Below, one piece after another: positions 1 to 12,400 of a stretch of 64,000 nucleotides of DNA. Under the pieces are notes generated by a model, which was given only the letters and a program-made list of their open reading frames with translations, searched no databases and had not been told where the DNA came from. The number at the start of each line of letters is the position of its first letter. Position 1 is the stretch's first letter. Origin of the DNA: Dipteris shenzhenensis (taxonomy: Eukaryota; Polypodiophyta; Polypodiopsida; Gleicheniales). The position numbers and the translations under genes were made by a program. The stretch lies in the NCBI GenBank assembly GCA_047967505.1, contig CM106540.1; one strand, written 5' to 3'.

Positions 1-1690
1 CTAAGCATGAATCTATACTTAGTTAGTGTTGATCCCCTAGAACAAAGGGCTGCAATAGACTAGAACAAAGGGTGGGAGTGAAGCCAAGGTCCAGCAAAGC
101 ATGAGGTGATCAATTTCTAAATGTGCACATCATTTGGGTAGATACCAAGTAAAGAAGTGAAAACAAAGGAAGCAATGCACCAAGAAGAATCTTGAAGCTA
201 GCATGTCAATGAGAAGTACTAGAGCAAACTACAAGGTCACTGTCAAGTTCTTAAAAAAGAAACCAATACAAGAAACAAGCCAAGGAGATGAGCTAAACAA
301 TGAGGTAACTCGAGCATGGGACTCCCTCCATGCAAAGTAGGTTGTGTTGGCACTTCCATGCTTCCCAGTGATTTGGACTTTGCATCCCTTGAGGATCACG
401 TCTTTGTGCATTGGCACTCTCGTGATTTGACTTTCTCTAAGGGTCTCATCTTCTTGCCAACTACCTTGACTTCTTTTCTTCATTGAGTTTGCATCCCTTG
501 AAGCTCATTGCTATCAACCTTCTTTGGATATCACACAGCCCATCATTCCTTCATGAAGGGCATCCAACCCCACTGACAAGTAGGTACAACCAAATGTAAG
601 TGCTTGGTGTGTGATACCCACAAACATTGTCAAAGGAAGAGTATAAAAGGAGCACTACATGAAGAAAGAGGGTCATTAATAATTCTTGTGATTAGAGAGT
701 AAAATTGTGGCCTAATAACCAACCATTGGGAAGAATAGTGTGTTGAGTTTGGCCATTGATCCATTTTGTGTTATAAGAAAGGTGTGTTGAGTTCTTAGCC
801 ATTGAATAGTTTATACTACCTTGGAATAGAACACCAAGTAATGAATGGCAAACCCCTTTCTTACCTTTTTTTTTTTTAAATCCAATTGTTTGTATTTTTT
901 CATTGCCTTTTCCATTTGCATTTATCCACCATGATACAAATGAACATTTAGGAATTTGCTATTTATGCCGCCCAAAATGAAAGCTTCATTAAGCAATCTA
1001 GAAATAGCACTTTGCTTCATAGAGCCTTAAACACATACAAGGTTGACCAAACATAGAAATTGAAATGCTAGATGCATTTCATATTTACATTTTTAGTGAT
1101 CCTATTGGGAGCGGACTATACTAGATGTCAAGATGGTGAATGCTAGCACTCATGGATAGTAAAGACATCAACAAATGAGATAAGAATTGTTGGAATAAAT
1201 GACCAAACTATTGGATCTTAGACATTGAATGAAGAGGATACTCAAATTCAAGAGGAAAATGGGCAAATTGAGTAGTTCAAAACTAGAAATAATGCCAAAC
1301 ATCAAGGAAGAAGGGACTAGAAGAACAAAACAGTCAAGACCCTGCCTCTCAACAAGAACTAGACAAATTTTGGCAAGAAGAACATGGAGGAAGAAGATCC
1401 CCCTAAACTCATGAGGGCAAGGGAGAACTCCAAGTTTAATAGTGCACTTTGTAAGGATGGATTTATTCAAAAGCACACCACCAAGTCCACGAATGAAGGC
1501 AACAACAAGGAGAGCATGAATGATAAACATCAATGAATGTAGCAATGAGAGCATGAATGAATGCAACAATGAGAGCATAAATTTTAAAAATTGAATATAT
1601 GAGACAATAGGGTGAGAATACTCATCCCCTTTTTGCAAATGGAGGCAATATTACAATGCAATAAAAAGGAAGGGTACTTGATATAATCAT
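1..1690. other. AT-rich DNA without a gene, possibly LTR and leader of the adjacent gypsy fossil
   Basis: No coding region could be supported. A TATA-like TATAAAAGG lies near 641-649, followed by two diverged copies of a segment starting GTGTTGAGT (about 739 and 784). Short repeats built on GAATGAATG and CAATGAGAGCAT run from about 1515 to 1580. A TATA box some 1 kb before a decayed gag would suit an LTR, but no second LTR copy was found, so this is inference. Confidence 0.3.
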
Positions 1691-3776
1691 GGCATTGAGT
1701 GGTTTGACCAGTATCTAGATGGTCATTTTACAACATGGATATAATTGAAGGAATTCTTCTTGAAAAGTATTAAGCATGAATTTAGGAAGGAAGCTGTGAT
1801 GCTAAAGCTCAATGTTATCAAACAAACCAATAAGCTATTGTATGACTTTGTAGCCTAAATGAGGGTGATGAACAACCAATTGACCAATGCACAAGAAAAA
1901 ATGGTCTTGTGGTCATGATTTTTGAGTGGACTTAACAATGGTGTACAGTTGCATAACATGGAGATCATGAATAGGACAAGAATGTATGACAAATTTCTTC
2001 ACTATATAATTTTGATTGAGAAGGGGGTTGTCACTAAACCGAACAAAAGAAGAAGGTTGTCTTCCATGACATGGATAGCAAAGAAGAAGAAGAAGAAGAT
2101 AATCTTGTTGTCAAATGTGAATAAGATGAATTCCACAAAAGGGAGAAGTCTAGTGCCACAAGTGCAAAGTGGATGTGAATGAGTGCCAGCCTTAATGGTA
2201 GTGCAACATATGAAATTATTCAAACTGCACAACCAAATAATGCTAGTTCAACAAAAGAAAAGAGGCTACAGAAATCCACCAAGTGAAAAGGGAGGGCAAA
2301 AAGCCCTATTAAGGACATAGATCAATGGGCACCTATATGGCATATTAATTATATGGGAAGAAAGGTCATTATAGCTTATGACCACATCACCACACACCAA
2401 CTACAGGAATGATGTTGGCTAAAGTAGAAGGAAGGCGGTCACAAGAGACAAAGAAGAAGCCAAGTGAGCCAAGGATTGAATTGAATGAAGAAAAAAAGAT
2501 GGTGAAAGAAATAAGCCAAACATGTAAGCAAAATGATCATCTTGCAAAGCTAAGGAATAACTTCCAATGCACTCAAACAATAAATGAGGGCATAAATGAG
2601 CCGGGATGCAATCAAGTAGACCAAACTAAGACAAATTGAGAAGTGATAAGGAAAGGGAAGGTAGTCCACTGGAGAAAAATTAAATTAACATAGCATGGGA
2701 GAAATCCTAAGAATCCAATGTAATGATTTCCAAGGGAAACTACTAGTAATCGCTTTGCACTACATATGAAGTACTTCTAGAATCCCCCGACTAGTCAACA
2801 ACCCATGCTAGAGTTATTTGACCACTAGAGTGGAAGAAATGAAAATGGTGACATAGGACAAAGGTGCAGGTGATTGATGTTTTGGAATTACATGGTGAAT
2901 TGAGTTCTCATTGATAGAAGCTCTGGTGTCATCTTCTAAAATGAGATCCAACCTTTCTAGATTTGCATGGTAGATCATAGGTTGGTGATGTTGAAGGGAA
3001 TGGTCAAAGATGTGTGCATAAAAAGTCAATGGTATGTATTTCATAGTGACATTCATCGTCATAAATATGGAAAATGAGTAAGGATATTCTATGCTACTTG
3101 GAATGCCATGACTAAAGGTAGCCAAAATGGTGCATGATGGGGGTGGTGACAAGCTTACTACTAAAAATGAAGAAAAAGAGGTACAAAGACTAATGGAAAT
3201 GAGCAACAAACCTGAAATATTGGAACTAGAGTTGTGTATGCCATCGAAATAGAAGATAAGGTACTCGCAATAAACATTATGCCAATAGCAACAATCATAG
3301 ATGAGATGAGGGTAGCGATAAAAATTCTGGGGGATGACAAAGGGATTAAAATGGCCCATAGATGCCATGAGGGCGGCAATAGAGATTGTGGTGGATGACA
3401 GAGAGCCTAAAATGGATTTTACAAAGGGATTCACTAAATCTGAAGAGGAAGAAAGAGTGATTCAAGAGCAGCTTGTGTGTAGTACAATTGAATCAGTGAC
3501 AACAAGTGAATCAACAAGGGAAGGAAATCAAAGAAATCAACATAGGTTTGCATTAAGAACCTAAGGTAATAAGGAACTGCCTAGAGAATTCCTAGAGGAA
3601 CTCGTTCTACAAATGCAAATATATATTTGCATGGGAGTATGCAAATTCAAAGGGCATGCCACTGAGATTCTCATCCAACATCAAATCCCTTTGATCCTAG
3701 ATGTGAAACCAATTCAATAGCAAAGATACCAAATGAATCCCAACTATATAAAGTTGGAAGAGTTTGAGACTCATAG

Positions 3777-4031
3777 TTGTTGCTAAGGGTAGTATTCATC
3801 TACGAGGTGGATGGAAGCAATTGGCTATTTCCAAACATAACTATGCCAAAGAAGAATAGGAAGGTAAGAGTCTTTGTGGACTATAACAAGCTAAATGAAC
3901 AAATAATAAAAGGACCATTCCCACTTCTCATCATTGATAGCCTCCTTGACAAAGTGATATTCATTCATGGACATGCAATAGGCCCAACTAGATCACATGA
4001 GTTGAGGAAGATAGGGAAAAGGCCACTTTGA
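3777..4031 (+). pseudogene. Gypsy reverse transcriptase, N-terminal fragment
   Basis: The 84-codon open stretch has the gypsy RT signature: MPKKN.K.RVFVDYNKLNE followed by K.PFPL.IIDSLLDKV. This matches the usual (K)KDG.wR.C.DYR.LN...PLP.ID block before the catalytic aspartates. The frame is lost after about residue 60 and the YxDD motif is not recoverable in one frame. It is a dead fragment of the surrounding gypsy fossil, with no sign of host use. Confidence 0.75.
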
Positions 4032-4569
4032 TCGCTAAATATGAAGCATACTCAAGAAAAGTGATGCCATTCAAGCTAAAGAATGCAACAATCCACATCC
4101 ACATTCCAATAATTTTTGACGAAAACCTTCAAGAATACATCAACAAATTCCTAGCCACCTTCTTGGATTACTTTTGTATATATAGCATGAAGCAATTGTG
4201 CTTGTAATTCCTACAAAAGCTTGCAATTGTGCTTGTAATTGTGCTTGTAATCCATACAAGTGTGTATTTTGTGAGTTCTCAACAGTCTTGTTGGGGCACA
4301 ATATTTTAGATGAAGGCATCATTGGCCAAAAATTCAAAGATTAATGCCAATTAGTAAATGAGGGAGCCTACCAATGTAAAGCATGTTTATTTATTCATTG
4401 GATTCTTGAGATTCTATTAGCATTTCATAAAGAAATTTGTCAAAGTTATCGAACTCCTACATCATCTCACAAGGCAAGACGTGACGTTTGAGGGGAATGC
4501 TAACCACTTGAATTGTTCTAAGTTCTATAAGAGATCATAGTGAAGGGACCAATACTCCAAATTATAAAC

Positions 4570-5040
4570 TAGAATTTGATATTTCTTGTATGTATGTTGA
4601 TGCATTAGGAATAGAAATTGGGTCCATTCTAACTCAATTAGATGGGAATTGGACTTCATCACCTTTGTTCGAGCCATATGTTTACAAACAATAGAAAGAA
4701 ATTCCTACACCACTCAAATGGAGGCCCTTATAATGGTGTATAGTGTACAAAAGTTTGGGACTAGGTACTATGCAGCCCATTCGAATTCTTTACGGATAAC
4801 CATGACTTCCTCTATTTGACCAAAAAAACAATCGTGAAACCGAGGTTAACTAGATGGATGCTCTTATTACAAGAATTTAACTCCAAGCTCATTGACAACT
4901 CTATTGTCTCACTATGGTGCCAACTATTTGTCTCATACTGAAGACAAAATATTCTAAGAAGAGATGGATGATGATCTTCCCAATGTAGGATTCTCACTTT
5001 CTCAATGTATGAGGAAAAGCATGAAGAAATCATGCAATAC
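4570..5040 (+). pseudogene. Gypsy RNase H remnant
   Basis: Read across frames, this stretch gives a V.VDALG.aIGsILtQ.DGNW block, then FFTDN..FLYLTKK and RLTRWMLLLQEFN, the usual end of the RNase H domain in plant gypsy pol (F.TDH.aL.yL followed by R..RW.l.LqEf). Several in-frame stops (for example TAG in place of an expected CAG near 4690) and frameshifts make it non-functional. It sits between the RT and integrase fragments, as the element order predicts. Confidence 0.65.
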
Positions 5041-5179
5041 CTCTCATAGCATCAATAGACAAATGGAGGACTCTACTGAACCTAGAAATACATGCTAAGC
5101 ATTGGCCATCTATACAAAAAAGACGTGGATATCATCCTTTTTCAATGCATCTTTCCACATTAAAGGGCAATCATCATGG

Positions 5180-5765
5180 CAAAAGCACATCAAGGAGTGG
5201 CAAGAGATTACTTCTCCATAGATATAGTTAGAAAAATCTTGAGCACAAAATTATGATGGAGTACCATTTATGCAAATGTCATAAGACAATACAAAAGACA
5301 TGATGTATGCCCAACAAGTGGTTAGGCTAAATTTTTAGGATCAAATTCCATTGAAGCGCACCTATCCATGGAACCCCTTTTAAAAATGGGGTTCACATTT
5401 TATTAGAGCATTCAAGAGGCAACAAATACATAGTGGTGGCAAAAAAACTACGTCAACAAATGGGTCAAATCAAAGCTTTGTAGGACAACACTTCATGAAG
5501 TACAAAAAGGTATTTGTATGAGAACACCATCAGATTGGTACTTGTATCTAAACACCATCAGATTGGGATGTTGTTAGACCAAGGAATTTTCTTCTTCATT
5601 CTTGTTCATAAAATCAATGATTGAATTCATGATGAAGGAATTCCTCATTCATCAAAGAAATCAACAACCTATTACTCATGGATTAATGGTCAAGCCAAAG
5701 CCATGAATAAGGTGCTCAAAATGATCCTTCACAAAACTATGAACAAAGACAGAAATGATTGGGAC
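5180..5765 (+). pseudogene. Gypsy integrase remnant
   Basis: Three successive frames give a zinc-finger-like block (RDYFSIDIVRKIL followed by W.TIYANV), a core block with NKYIVVA and a later block reading STTYYSWINGQAKAMNKVLK and NDWDH. These correspond to the HHCC region, the start of the DDE core (GNRYIVVATDY..KW.EAKA in intact elements) and the third catalytic region (sTpYyPQ.NGQaEa.NK.L). The sequence then switches at about 5765 to unrelated DNA, so the C-terminus and 3' LTR are lost or displaced. Confidence 0.65.
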
Positions 5766-5794
5766 CATGAAGATATTACAAGCAGAACTTGCCA

Positions 5795-6590
5795 CTACTT
5801 TGCACATGCAATGATCTCATCTTGGTTGCTCTTGACTTGTGCTTTTGACCCTTGTTGCCACAGGATTAACAATACCAATACAAGTTTATTTTTATTTGCA
5901 TATGATTGTCTTTCTTTGCCTTCACAATCTATTCCTACTACTCTCCTCATGGGTGCCAAGATGGTGTGCTGTGTGAATGTATCCATGATTTGTGCAGCAT
6001 CATAAAAATCAATGGTGGCACCTATATCAGCAGAAACTGCTACATTGTTTCCTCTAAGTCTTTTCACAAAACCCCATAGTGCCACATCTTGTCTCACCAA
6101 AATACATTTGTGCACTACTATCTGAGGAAACACACGAGAGAGATCAATTTCAAAAATGCCTTAACTTTATTAATTCCTCCTTCCTGTGAGGCAAGAATGA
6201 AGAATAGTTGCACACTAGAGTTTGCCTCTAGAACAACCCCATGTAATGTCCAAATGAGAAGTCTACACCTATGCTTTACCTCAAACCCCACGCCGCATCC
6301 CAAGATTGTTGACTTTGCTGGCAATCTAATAATTGCAACAATCAAATCACGAGCTTTCATATCACTAATTTAAGAACATTAAATCAAAAGAACTAGCAAA
6401 AGAACATTAACTTACAATCTTTTCTCCATCTTTTTAATCAAATCCCTCTTTGCAGAGGTTGATGGAGTTTTTCTCCCATCAATGCCATTGATGAAGTAGA
6501 TGAAGAGGGATCTAAATGATTTTCTATTCTCACTTGTTTCACCTACTCTTCCATCTTCACAAGTGCTAGACTTCTAGAAACTGTTGCATG
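5795..6590 (-). pseudogene. Unidentified coding-like remnant with an intron-like gap
   Basis: On the minus strand an open segment (about 6580-6414) reads into a GT-AAGT donor-like site. A 51-nt AT-rich gap ending in TTAG follows, and the reading continues in phase as KMEKRFDMKARDLIVAIIRL (to about 6121). After a one-base frame change near 6130 it continues (to 5795) through ATIDFYDAAQIMDTF and RRVVGIDCEGKE. I do not recognise the protein. The VGIDCEG string faintly recalls 3'-5' exonuclease motif I, but nothing else supports that. The short gap and frame change suggest a pseudogene or captured gene fragment. It abuts the truncated gypsy integrase. Confidence 0.25.
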
Positions 6591-6599
6591 ACTGGAGTC

Positions 6600-6690
6600 A
6601 TTTATTTCTTCCCATGCTGTGAAGACTGACTGCTCTAGAGACCCAACAAGTCCTTCCCACGCTGTGAAGACTTCTACTCTAGAGACCCGA
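6600..6690. repeat. Short tandem duplication, about 48 bp unit
   Basis: Two diverged copies of a unit reading CTTCCCAYGCTGTGAAGACT and then CTCTAGAGACCC lie head to tail. The surrounding 6591-7056 has no supported gene. Confidence 0.6.
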
Positions 6691-7056
6691 TGCTAAATCT
6701 ATGCGCCGGTCAAGTCCTTCCTCTTCAAAGTCCAAATTAATGCTCTCCCAAATGGAGAGTGCAGATAAAACTTCATCCTCCCTCATCTGATTGATGTCAA
6801 CTCTCAATTAAAAATAAGTATTATTTATCTATGATAAGAGCATACGGAAGAGTCTATGACAAAAACTTTACATCATGTCCTCTTCTTCTATTGTTTCCTC
6901 TTCCTCTTTGGGGGATTGGACTTTTGGGTGCTCTTCTCCCATGGTGAATGGTCTTGGTTCCTGTTAGGAGATGGCCAAATCTACCTTGTCGATTGTTTCC
7001 CTTTCTCTAACATCTTGTTGTACCATTCCACGGCTAGGGTTTCTTTTGCAACTGCA

Positions 7057-8698
7057 TTAATATTTTTTTCTACATGATCCGTTGATCCCCAAATATTTGA
7101 GTGAACTATTTCCAAAGGGTACTTGCTCATTATCCCCCTCTTTGGAAATGGCAATCTTGTTTGTTTTGCAAATTGACATGCATGGATAGAGAAAATCTAA
7201 ATGGCCAAACATGGGTAGCAGTCTCACCAATTCTTTGGTTTGCATCTCCTTCAAGCATCTATAATCAACGTGCCCAAGTATTTTGTGCCAAAGTTTACCC
7301 TCTTGATCTTGTTTGGGAGCATTATTGGCATACATACCTTGCTATGAGTAGGGCTTTCTTGCATCAAATGTGAACAATCTTCCTCTCCTTTGGCCTTTGG
7401 CAAAATCCTTGCCCACTTTGCCATTATGAAACTCCTATACAAAACATTAAACTTATTAAACCACACTTGGTAGTCTTCATCAACCATATGACCAACGGAA
7501 GCAAGATTTTTGGTGATTGTGGGCACATATAAAACATCTCCTAATGTATTCTCCACACCATATCAATCCCTCAAGGGAATATCACCAATATGAGTAATCA
7601 TGTGCATAGTATCATCTCTCATAGAAACAAACTCCTCATAGGGCATCTCATCCTTGTGAATGAACCACTCACCACTGCATCATATGATTTGTGGCTCCCA
7701 AATCTATGAACCAATCATCAGTAAAGGAAGGTTTCTCACAACACACTCCATACTAAAGAGGTGAGTGCCATATCCATGCTCATGTGCATGCTCTCTTCCG
7801 CCAACGTAATGATTGTATTGTGGGTTTCCACCATGCCCTCTATGTGTGGCATTACACTTGGCATAACAATCTCTCTCGAAATGCCCATATTCTCCACAAA
7901 AGTGACAAATTCCAACTTGTGGAGTATGAGTGGCCCTTCCTTTACCACGGGGTGTGGCTCTCCCCCTTCCTCTTGGCATGTAACCATGTCCTCTTTGTGC
8001 AAAATTATTTATGTCCATAGTGTTTGAGGAGCATATAAGGCTCTTCTGCACCCTCTTGGGGGCCCGCTTCGCCCTCTAAAATCACCTCTTCCACCCTGGT
8101 GATAAAACAAATTGTATCTTCCACTACTTGTGGAGGCTTCGAGCCCAAGCTTCACCTCTTCTGTCATGCATAATGCAACTAGCTCCTCAAAATCAGGCAT
8201 AGTGCCTTACACAAAAATAGAAGTATCCAACTATTAGGGCCTAAGCCATTCAAGGTGATAGACACCAACTCATCATCTTCCACATTGCAATTTATGGAGG
8301 CTAAGTCTTTTGTAATTTGTCTTATCTCAGTCACATAGCTCGTGATGCTTCTATTTCCTCTCCACATTCTGTGGAGCCGCTGCTTGAGCTGAATTTTGCC
8401 TTGCCTCCATGCTTGTATCATAGAATTTGTGAATGATATCCCAAGCCTCTTTAGGCATACTAGCCTTCTTGATGTGAGGGATGATTGTATTGAAAATGCA
8501 TAAAGAATGCAATACCATTCTTGATTTTTTCGCCCATGTTTTGTACTCCAATTCTAGCTCATCCAATGGTTCATCCCATGACAACTCTGAGCATTCATCT
8601 TCGCCCATGATCAATCCCCAAACACCTTTTCCCATGAGGAAATTTTCCATTCTATAAGACCATGCACTATAATTATCCTTGGTCAACTTTTCACCCAC
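7057..8698 (-). mobile_element. Ty1/copia remnant: gag, protease region and GAG-pre-integrase
   Basis: On the minus strand, reading from 8698 downwards, a gag start (GEKLTKDNYSAWSYRMENFL) is followed by gag core sequence in shifted frames. A Gly/Arg-rich segment then leads to the zinc knuckle CHFCGEYGHFERDC (near 7900) and a protease-like FIDLGATNHM around 7690 (copia normally DSGAS.H). A GAG-pre-integrase block (LWHKILGHVDYRCLKEM, near 7250-7300) comes last. Integrase, RT and RNase H are absent: the sequence loses similarity near 7057. Several frameshifts show it is dead. The putative leader lies at 8699-9406. Confidence 0.8.
8351..8698 (-). pseudogene. Copia gag N-terminal half
   Basis: This 115-codon stretch begins GEKLTKDNYSAW and continues with NFLMGKGVWGLI, then PHIKKASMPKEAWDII, the typical copia gag layout (NY..W...m...L...glW......A...W..L). 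The C-terminal half continues in another frame (8179-8421, RSITSYVTEIRQI and DDELVSITLNGL), so at least one frameshift separates them. It belongs to the surrounding remnant. Confidence 0.7.
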
Positions 8699-9406
8699 TA
8701 TTTGGGTTACTTAAGTGGTCTCACCCATGCTTAATTGTGACAAAATTTGCTTCCAGATATAGCTTAGTAAACCTCAAATTAATGGTGCTTTTCTGATTTT
8801 TCTAAGCACACTCACTTCAAGTGAGGTAAATGGAATCCAAATCTGAGAATTCACCCTCTTTTCAAGTGCTTACACTTGCTCAAATTTTAGGCATCCAAGA
8901 GCATCATATTTGAGCACTAACATTCCACTTTTGAACACCAATTCAAGCATGTACTAATGCACTAATGGCACTTCCCACTTTTTGTAAATGAGTGTATTTT
9001 GGCATCAAATGGTCACAAAATGCCTTCCAAAATTGCTCTTGCAATGACTTGCCAAACAAAGAATTTATCCCATGCTTTTGGGCATCATACACATCCAATT
9101 TTGGGCATACATACCCTTATATTTATTCTCTAATTGAAATTTATTGGTGAAACCTTATTTCAAGTGTTCAAGTGCATTCATGCTTCACAAACTAGGCATT
9201 TATCCTCCAGTATCAAGCACCTTTTTGTCTCAAGACATGACTTTTTGCTTTTTCAAGTAAATCCCTACAAGCAAGTGCTACCCCAATGGCAAACTCTTCC
9301 ACCGCGCTAGCCATAGGTACTATGCCAATTTTTTGCAAATAAAAGGATTGAGAGAAGATAAGTATGGATCCCTTACTTGGTTACCAATGTGATTGGGCAA
9401 CAACCT
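8699..9406 (-). other. Probable leader of the copia remnant with a weak primer-binding-site candidate
   Basis: No coding sequence is supported. On the minus strand TTGGTAACCAAG (about 9392-9406) precedes the gag by about 700 bp. Its first bases match the TTGGTA start of a Met-tRNA primer site, but the rest does not. The + strand sequence then starts TGTGATTGGG, possibly an LTR edge. No matching LTR copy was found to the left. Confidence 0.25.
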
Positions 9407-12400
9407 TGACAAGTGATTTCAGATTTACTTCCGAGAATCAAAATTCAAAGTATAGCACTCACTATCCTTTGCAAGGCATAGACTTCTCTTTTTGATATAA
9501 TTTGGCATTCAGTCAACCACTTCTAAAATTTTTCCTTGGCTTTAACAACATATACAGTTAACTTTTGGCTTTGCACATGAGCATTCAATAGTAATGAAGC
9601 AGGTTCTTGTCCCTAATTAGCAAGTCACACAACAACCTTCATACGCATGGGCTTTCGGCATGTGCTACAGTATTCCTTCCACAAATTTGCAAATCTTTGA
9701 GAACACAAATTTAGAAGCCTTCACTCTGTTTTTGTTTGCGTGACTGTCCACACTGTAAAACTATCCATCAAAGTCCTTCCTGGTCTTCCTTCCAATCAAG
9801 TTCCCAAAGGAGACAGCACATGTGAAGCAAGACTCATGATTTAGGATTTATCTTGGAGATCCTCTTGAATCTTCTAAAAAATTGGTGAAGAATGTCCCTT
9901 AGATGGACTAACATGCCTCTAACATAAGTACTTAAAGAGCCTTCTGCTTGCTCTACAAAGCCTTGGCTCGGACGTAGCAAACTTCTCTTCCACATTAGAC
10001 TTCCCACCAGATTTTCTTTTTTGTGACCTTGAAGAATCGTCTGACCTGCGCCTCTTGCCCCTAATTTTTCTTCGTCTTTTGTTTGTGCGATTCAAAATAT
10101 TTGCATCTGGTCCTTGATTTGTGCTCTCAGAGAGGTGAATTTCAGCCAGGTTCAGCTTGATGAGAGTAGTAGGGGGTATGCTATCCCTGGCCTTGTCTCA
10201 TGAAGTTTCTCTTATCATCTCATGGCAATGAAGATATGCTATTATAAGTTATTGTCATCGTTTGCAGGATGGGCAGTGCGAGAGTTGGGTACAATACAAG
10301 TTTCTAAGTAGACAGATATGCTTAGAGTTCTTCGCATAGATCCATAGACTATCTGGTAACACCTAGAATCATTGCATCCAGCATCATATTGCCAATACTC
10401 GCTAATCGGCTTCACTGTAGGCATGGCAACCAGCGTGCTATTGGCTGATTCCATGTATAATGTCCATGCTAACATTATTCTTGACTCTGTAAATAAGGCT
10501 TCACTACCATGGGAGGATGTTTGTATGCTCTAGAGAGAAAAAACCAGGGACCAAGATAACCATGATTTAAGAATTAAAGATGGAATTGGTAATGCTCGCT
10601 AGTTGTCCCACAAAGTAATAGAAGAAGAGAGATCTCTGGTTCTCAGCTCCAAGAAAAATTGATTGTATGTTGATGGACAGCTCAACTTCACCAGATTCTT
10701 ATTCAATGCTTCGTCATGACCTAGCCCTTCTCCCTTCCTTTGATCAATATCGGTGTATACATTGGAATTTTCTCACTTACAAGAACTAGGCTATTCCATG
10801 CACACATGAAGCCTTCATAACGTGTGTTGTTGATTGATATTTATAATCCACCACCCCCACCAAAAGGAGACATTGGATCTTAGATGCATACCATTTGGGT
10901 GCTCTTAGATGTAAGGTGTGATCTGATGGCTCAAATCAAGTGCTACTCGCTAAGCACTTGGATGGAGTATTATCTAATGGCCTTAAGTTGGGCACCATTT
11001 GCGAGCTATTTGATCCCTTGGATCACACATTTGAAATCTCAAGTGCCATCCTTGATGCTCCATGACCACCCAAGGGAGATAAATAGCGACACAATAATTT
11101 AAAATTGGTTCTAATGCCCATTAACTCTTTATGAGTAATAAAATCCTTTGATTATTGCATCTTATGAATAGATTTGCCCCCTTAAATTATGGAGACTATC
11201 CATTCCCTATTCCTCTCTTTACAAGGCCATTTTTGACTCTACATATCCCCAAATGGCATAAGAGGGCTTGGATAATTTAAACTTAGAAGTTTAGTTTTGT
11301 AGAAACGATCATCAAAGGCAACACGTCTACTCTCTTTTGGAATGTGGAATTATATGGTAAACATCTCATACAATCTTCATTAAAACTTTGAGGAAAACTT
11401 CAAAAGAAATATTATTTATCTCATGTTCATAGTTTGAAACCTCATACTTTTATGCTGATCAAATCTACACAGATGTGAAGCACATGATATCCCATGCAAC
11501 AAACTTTACAACATTTGGATTGCATCATTTTCTAAAATAGTAAATTCTCTCATCGAAAAAATATTGAAGAAGGTATTTTTACCATGTAATGCATGTAGAA
11601 TCCCAAAAAAAGAAACTAGTATTTCTTTCAACTTAGAATAAGAACAATAAACAATTGTAACAAGCTATACACTACCTTATAAAGCTAGGATCCAAGGACG
11701 CAAATCGAAATGAAGTTTGATTTCACAAAACGTATATCGTTTGTCACCAAACGCCCAACATATTTTTAAATTGCAAAATATATTTCCCGTGAGTTTGTTG
11801 CTTTTAATTATCAAATAAATTTTACTTGGATAAGAAAAGGAGGACATTTTTGTCTCTTTGAATTTTGGTACATTTTTCTTATCAAACTAGTCCACATCAT
11901 TTGAGTGGCACACGTTACTTTTAAATGAAGCCCAAAACAGACATGACTACTTAACAACATAGAATATTAATTTTCTCTAGATCCTTGCATTTCACTTCAA
12001 GTCTCATAATTATTTGAAGATTATGGAGCTACTAATAATCTCATGCACCATTGCCATGTATACCATTTCGATAAAGCAAAATTATTTTGAAAAATGAGTG
12101 GCCAATGTTAAAGTAGAGGCTCATGTATTCTCCTTCAATGCTTAAAAAGTATGGAGGTGAGAAGCACGTTCTAACGAGCAAATAATAGGCCAAAACATTT
12201 TATAAAGAATCACCTTTTATCATATCTAGTGATGTATGTATTCTTTCATCTAGGTCATTTCCTTAGCCTTAGCTTATCAACTTGGACTTGTATTACCATG
12301 TTGATGGGTCATATATCCTAAAAATGATATTCATGCATTGTTGTTACACAAAATATATTGAATAGGGCACTAAGAGGATTAATATATTATTGTACAATTG

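Larger units (their letters stand above)
1690..5765 (+). mobile_element. Decayed Ty3/gypsy retrotransposon (gag to integrase order)
   Basis: Fragments in the order expected for a gypsy polyprotein lie on the + strand but are broken by stops and frameshifts. Gag-like sequence lies near 1700-1900, the reverse transcriptase N-terminus at 3777-4031, RNase H at about 4570-5040 and integrase at about 5180-5765. The integrase ends abruptly at about 5765, where unrelated sequence starts, so the 3' part is missing. Several stops read like C-to-T changes of Gln or Trp codons, as expected for an old methylated element. No LTR pair was identified, so the boundaries are approximate. Confidence 0.7.

Noticed and set aside
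6121-6360. KH or 3'-5' exonuclease gene
   Set aside because: Only isolated strings (AIIRLP, VGIDCEG) recall those families and their order is opposite to known plant KH/exonuclease proteins; left unidentified.
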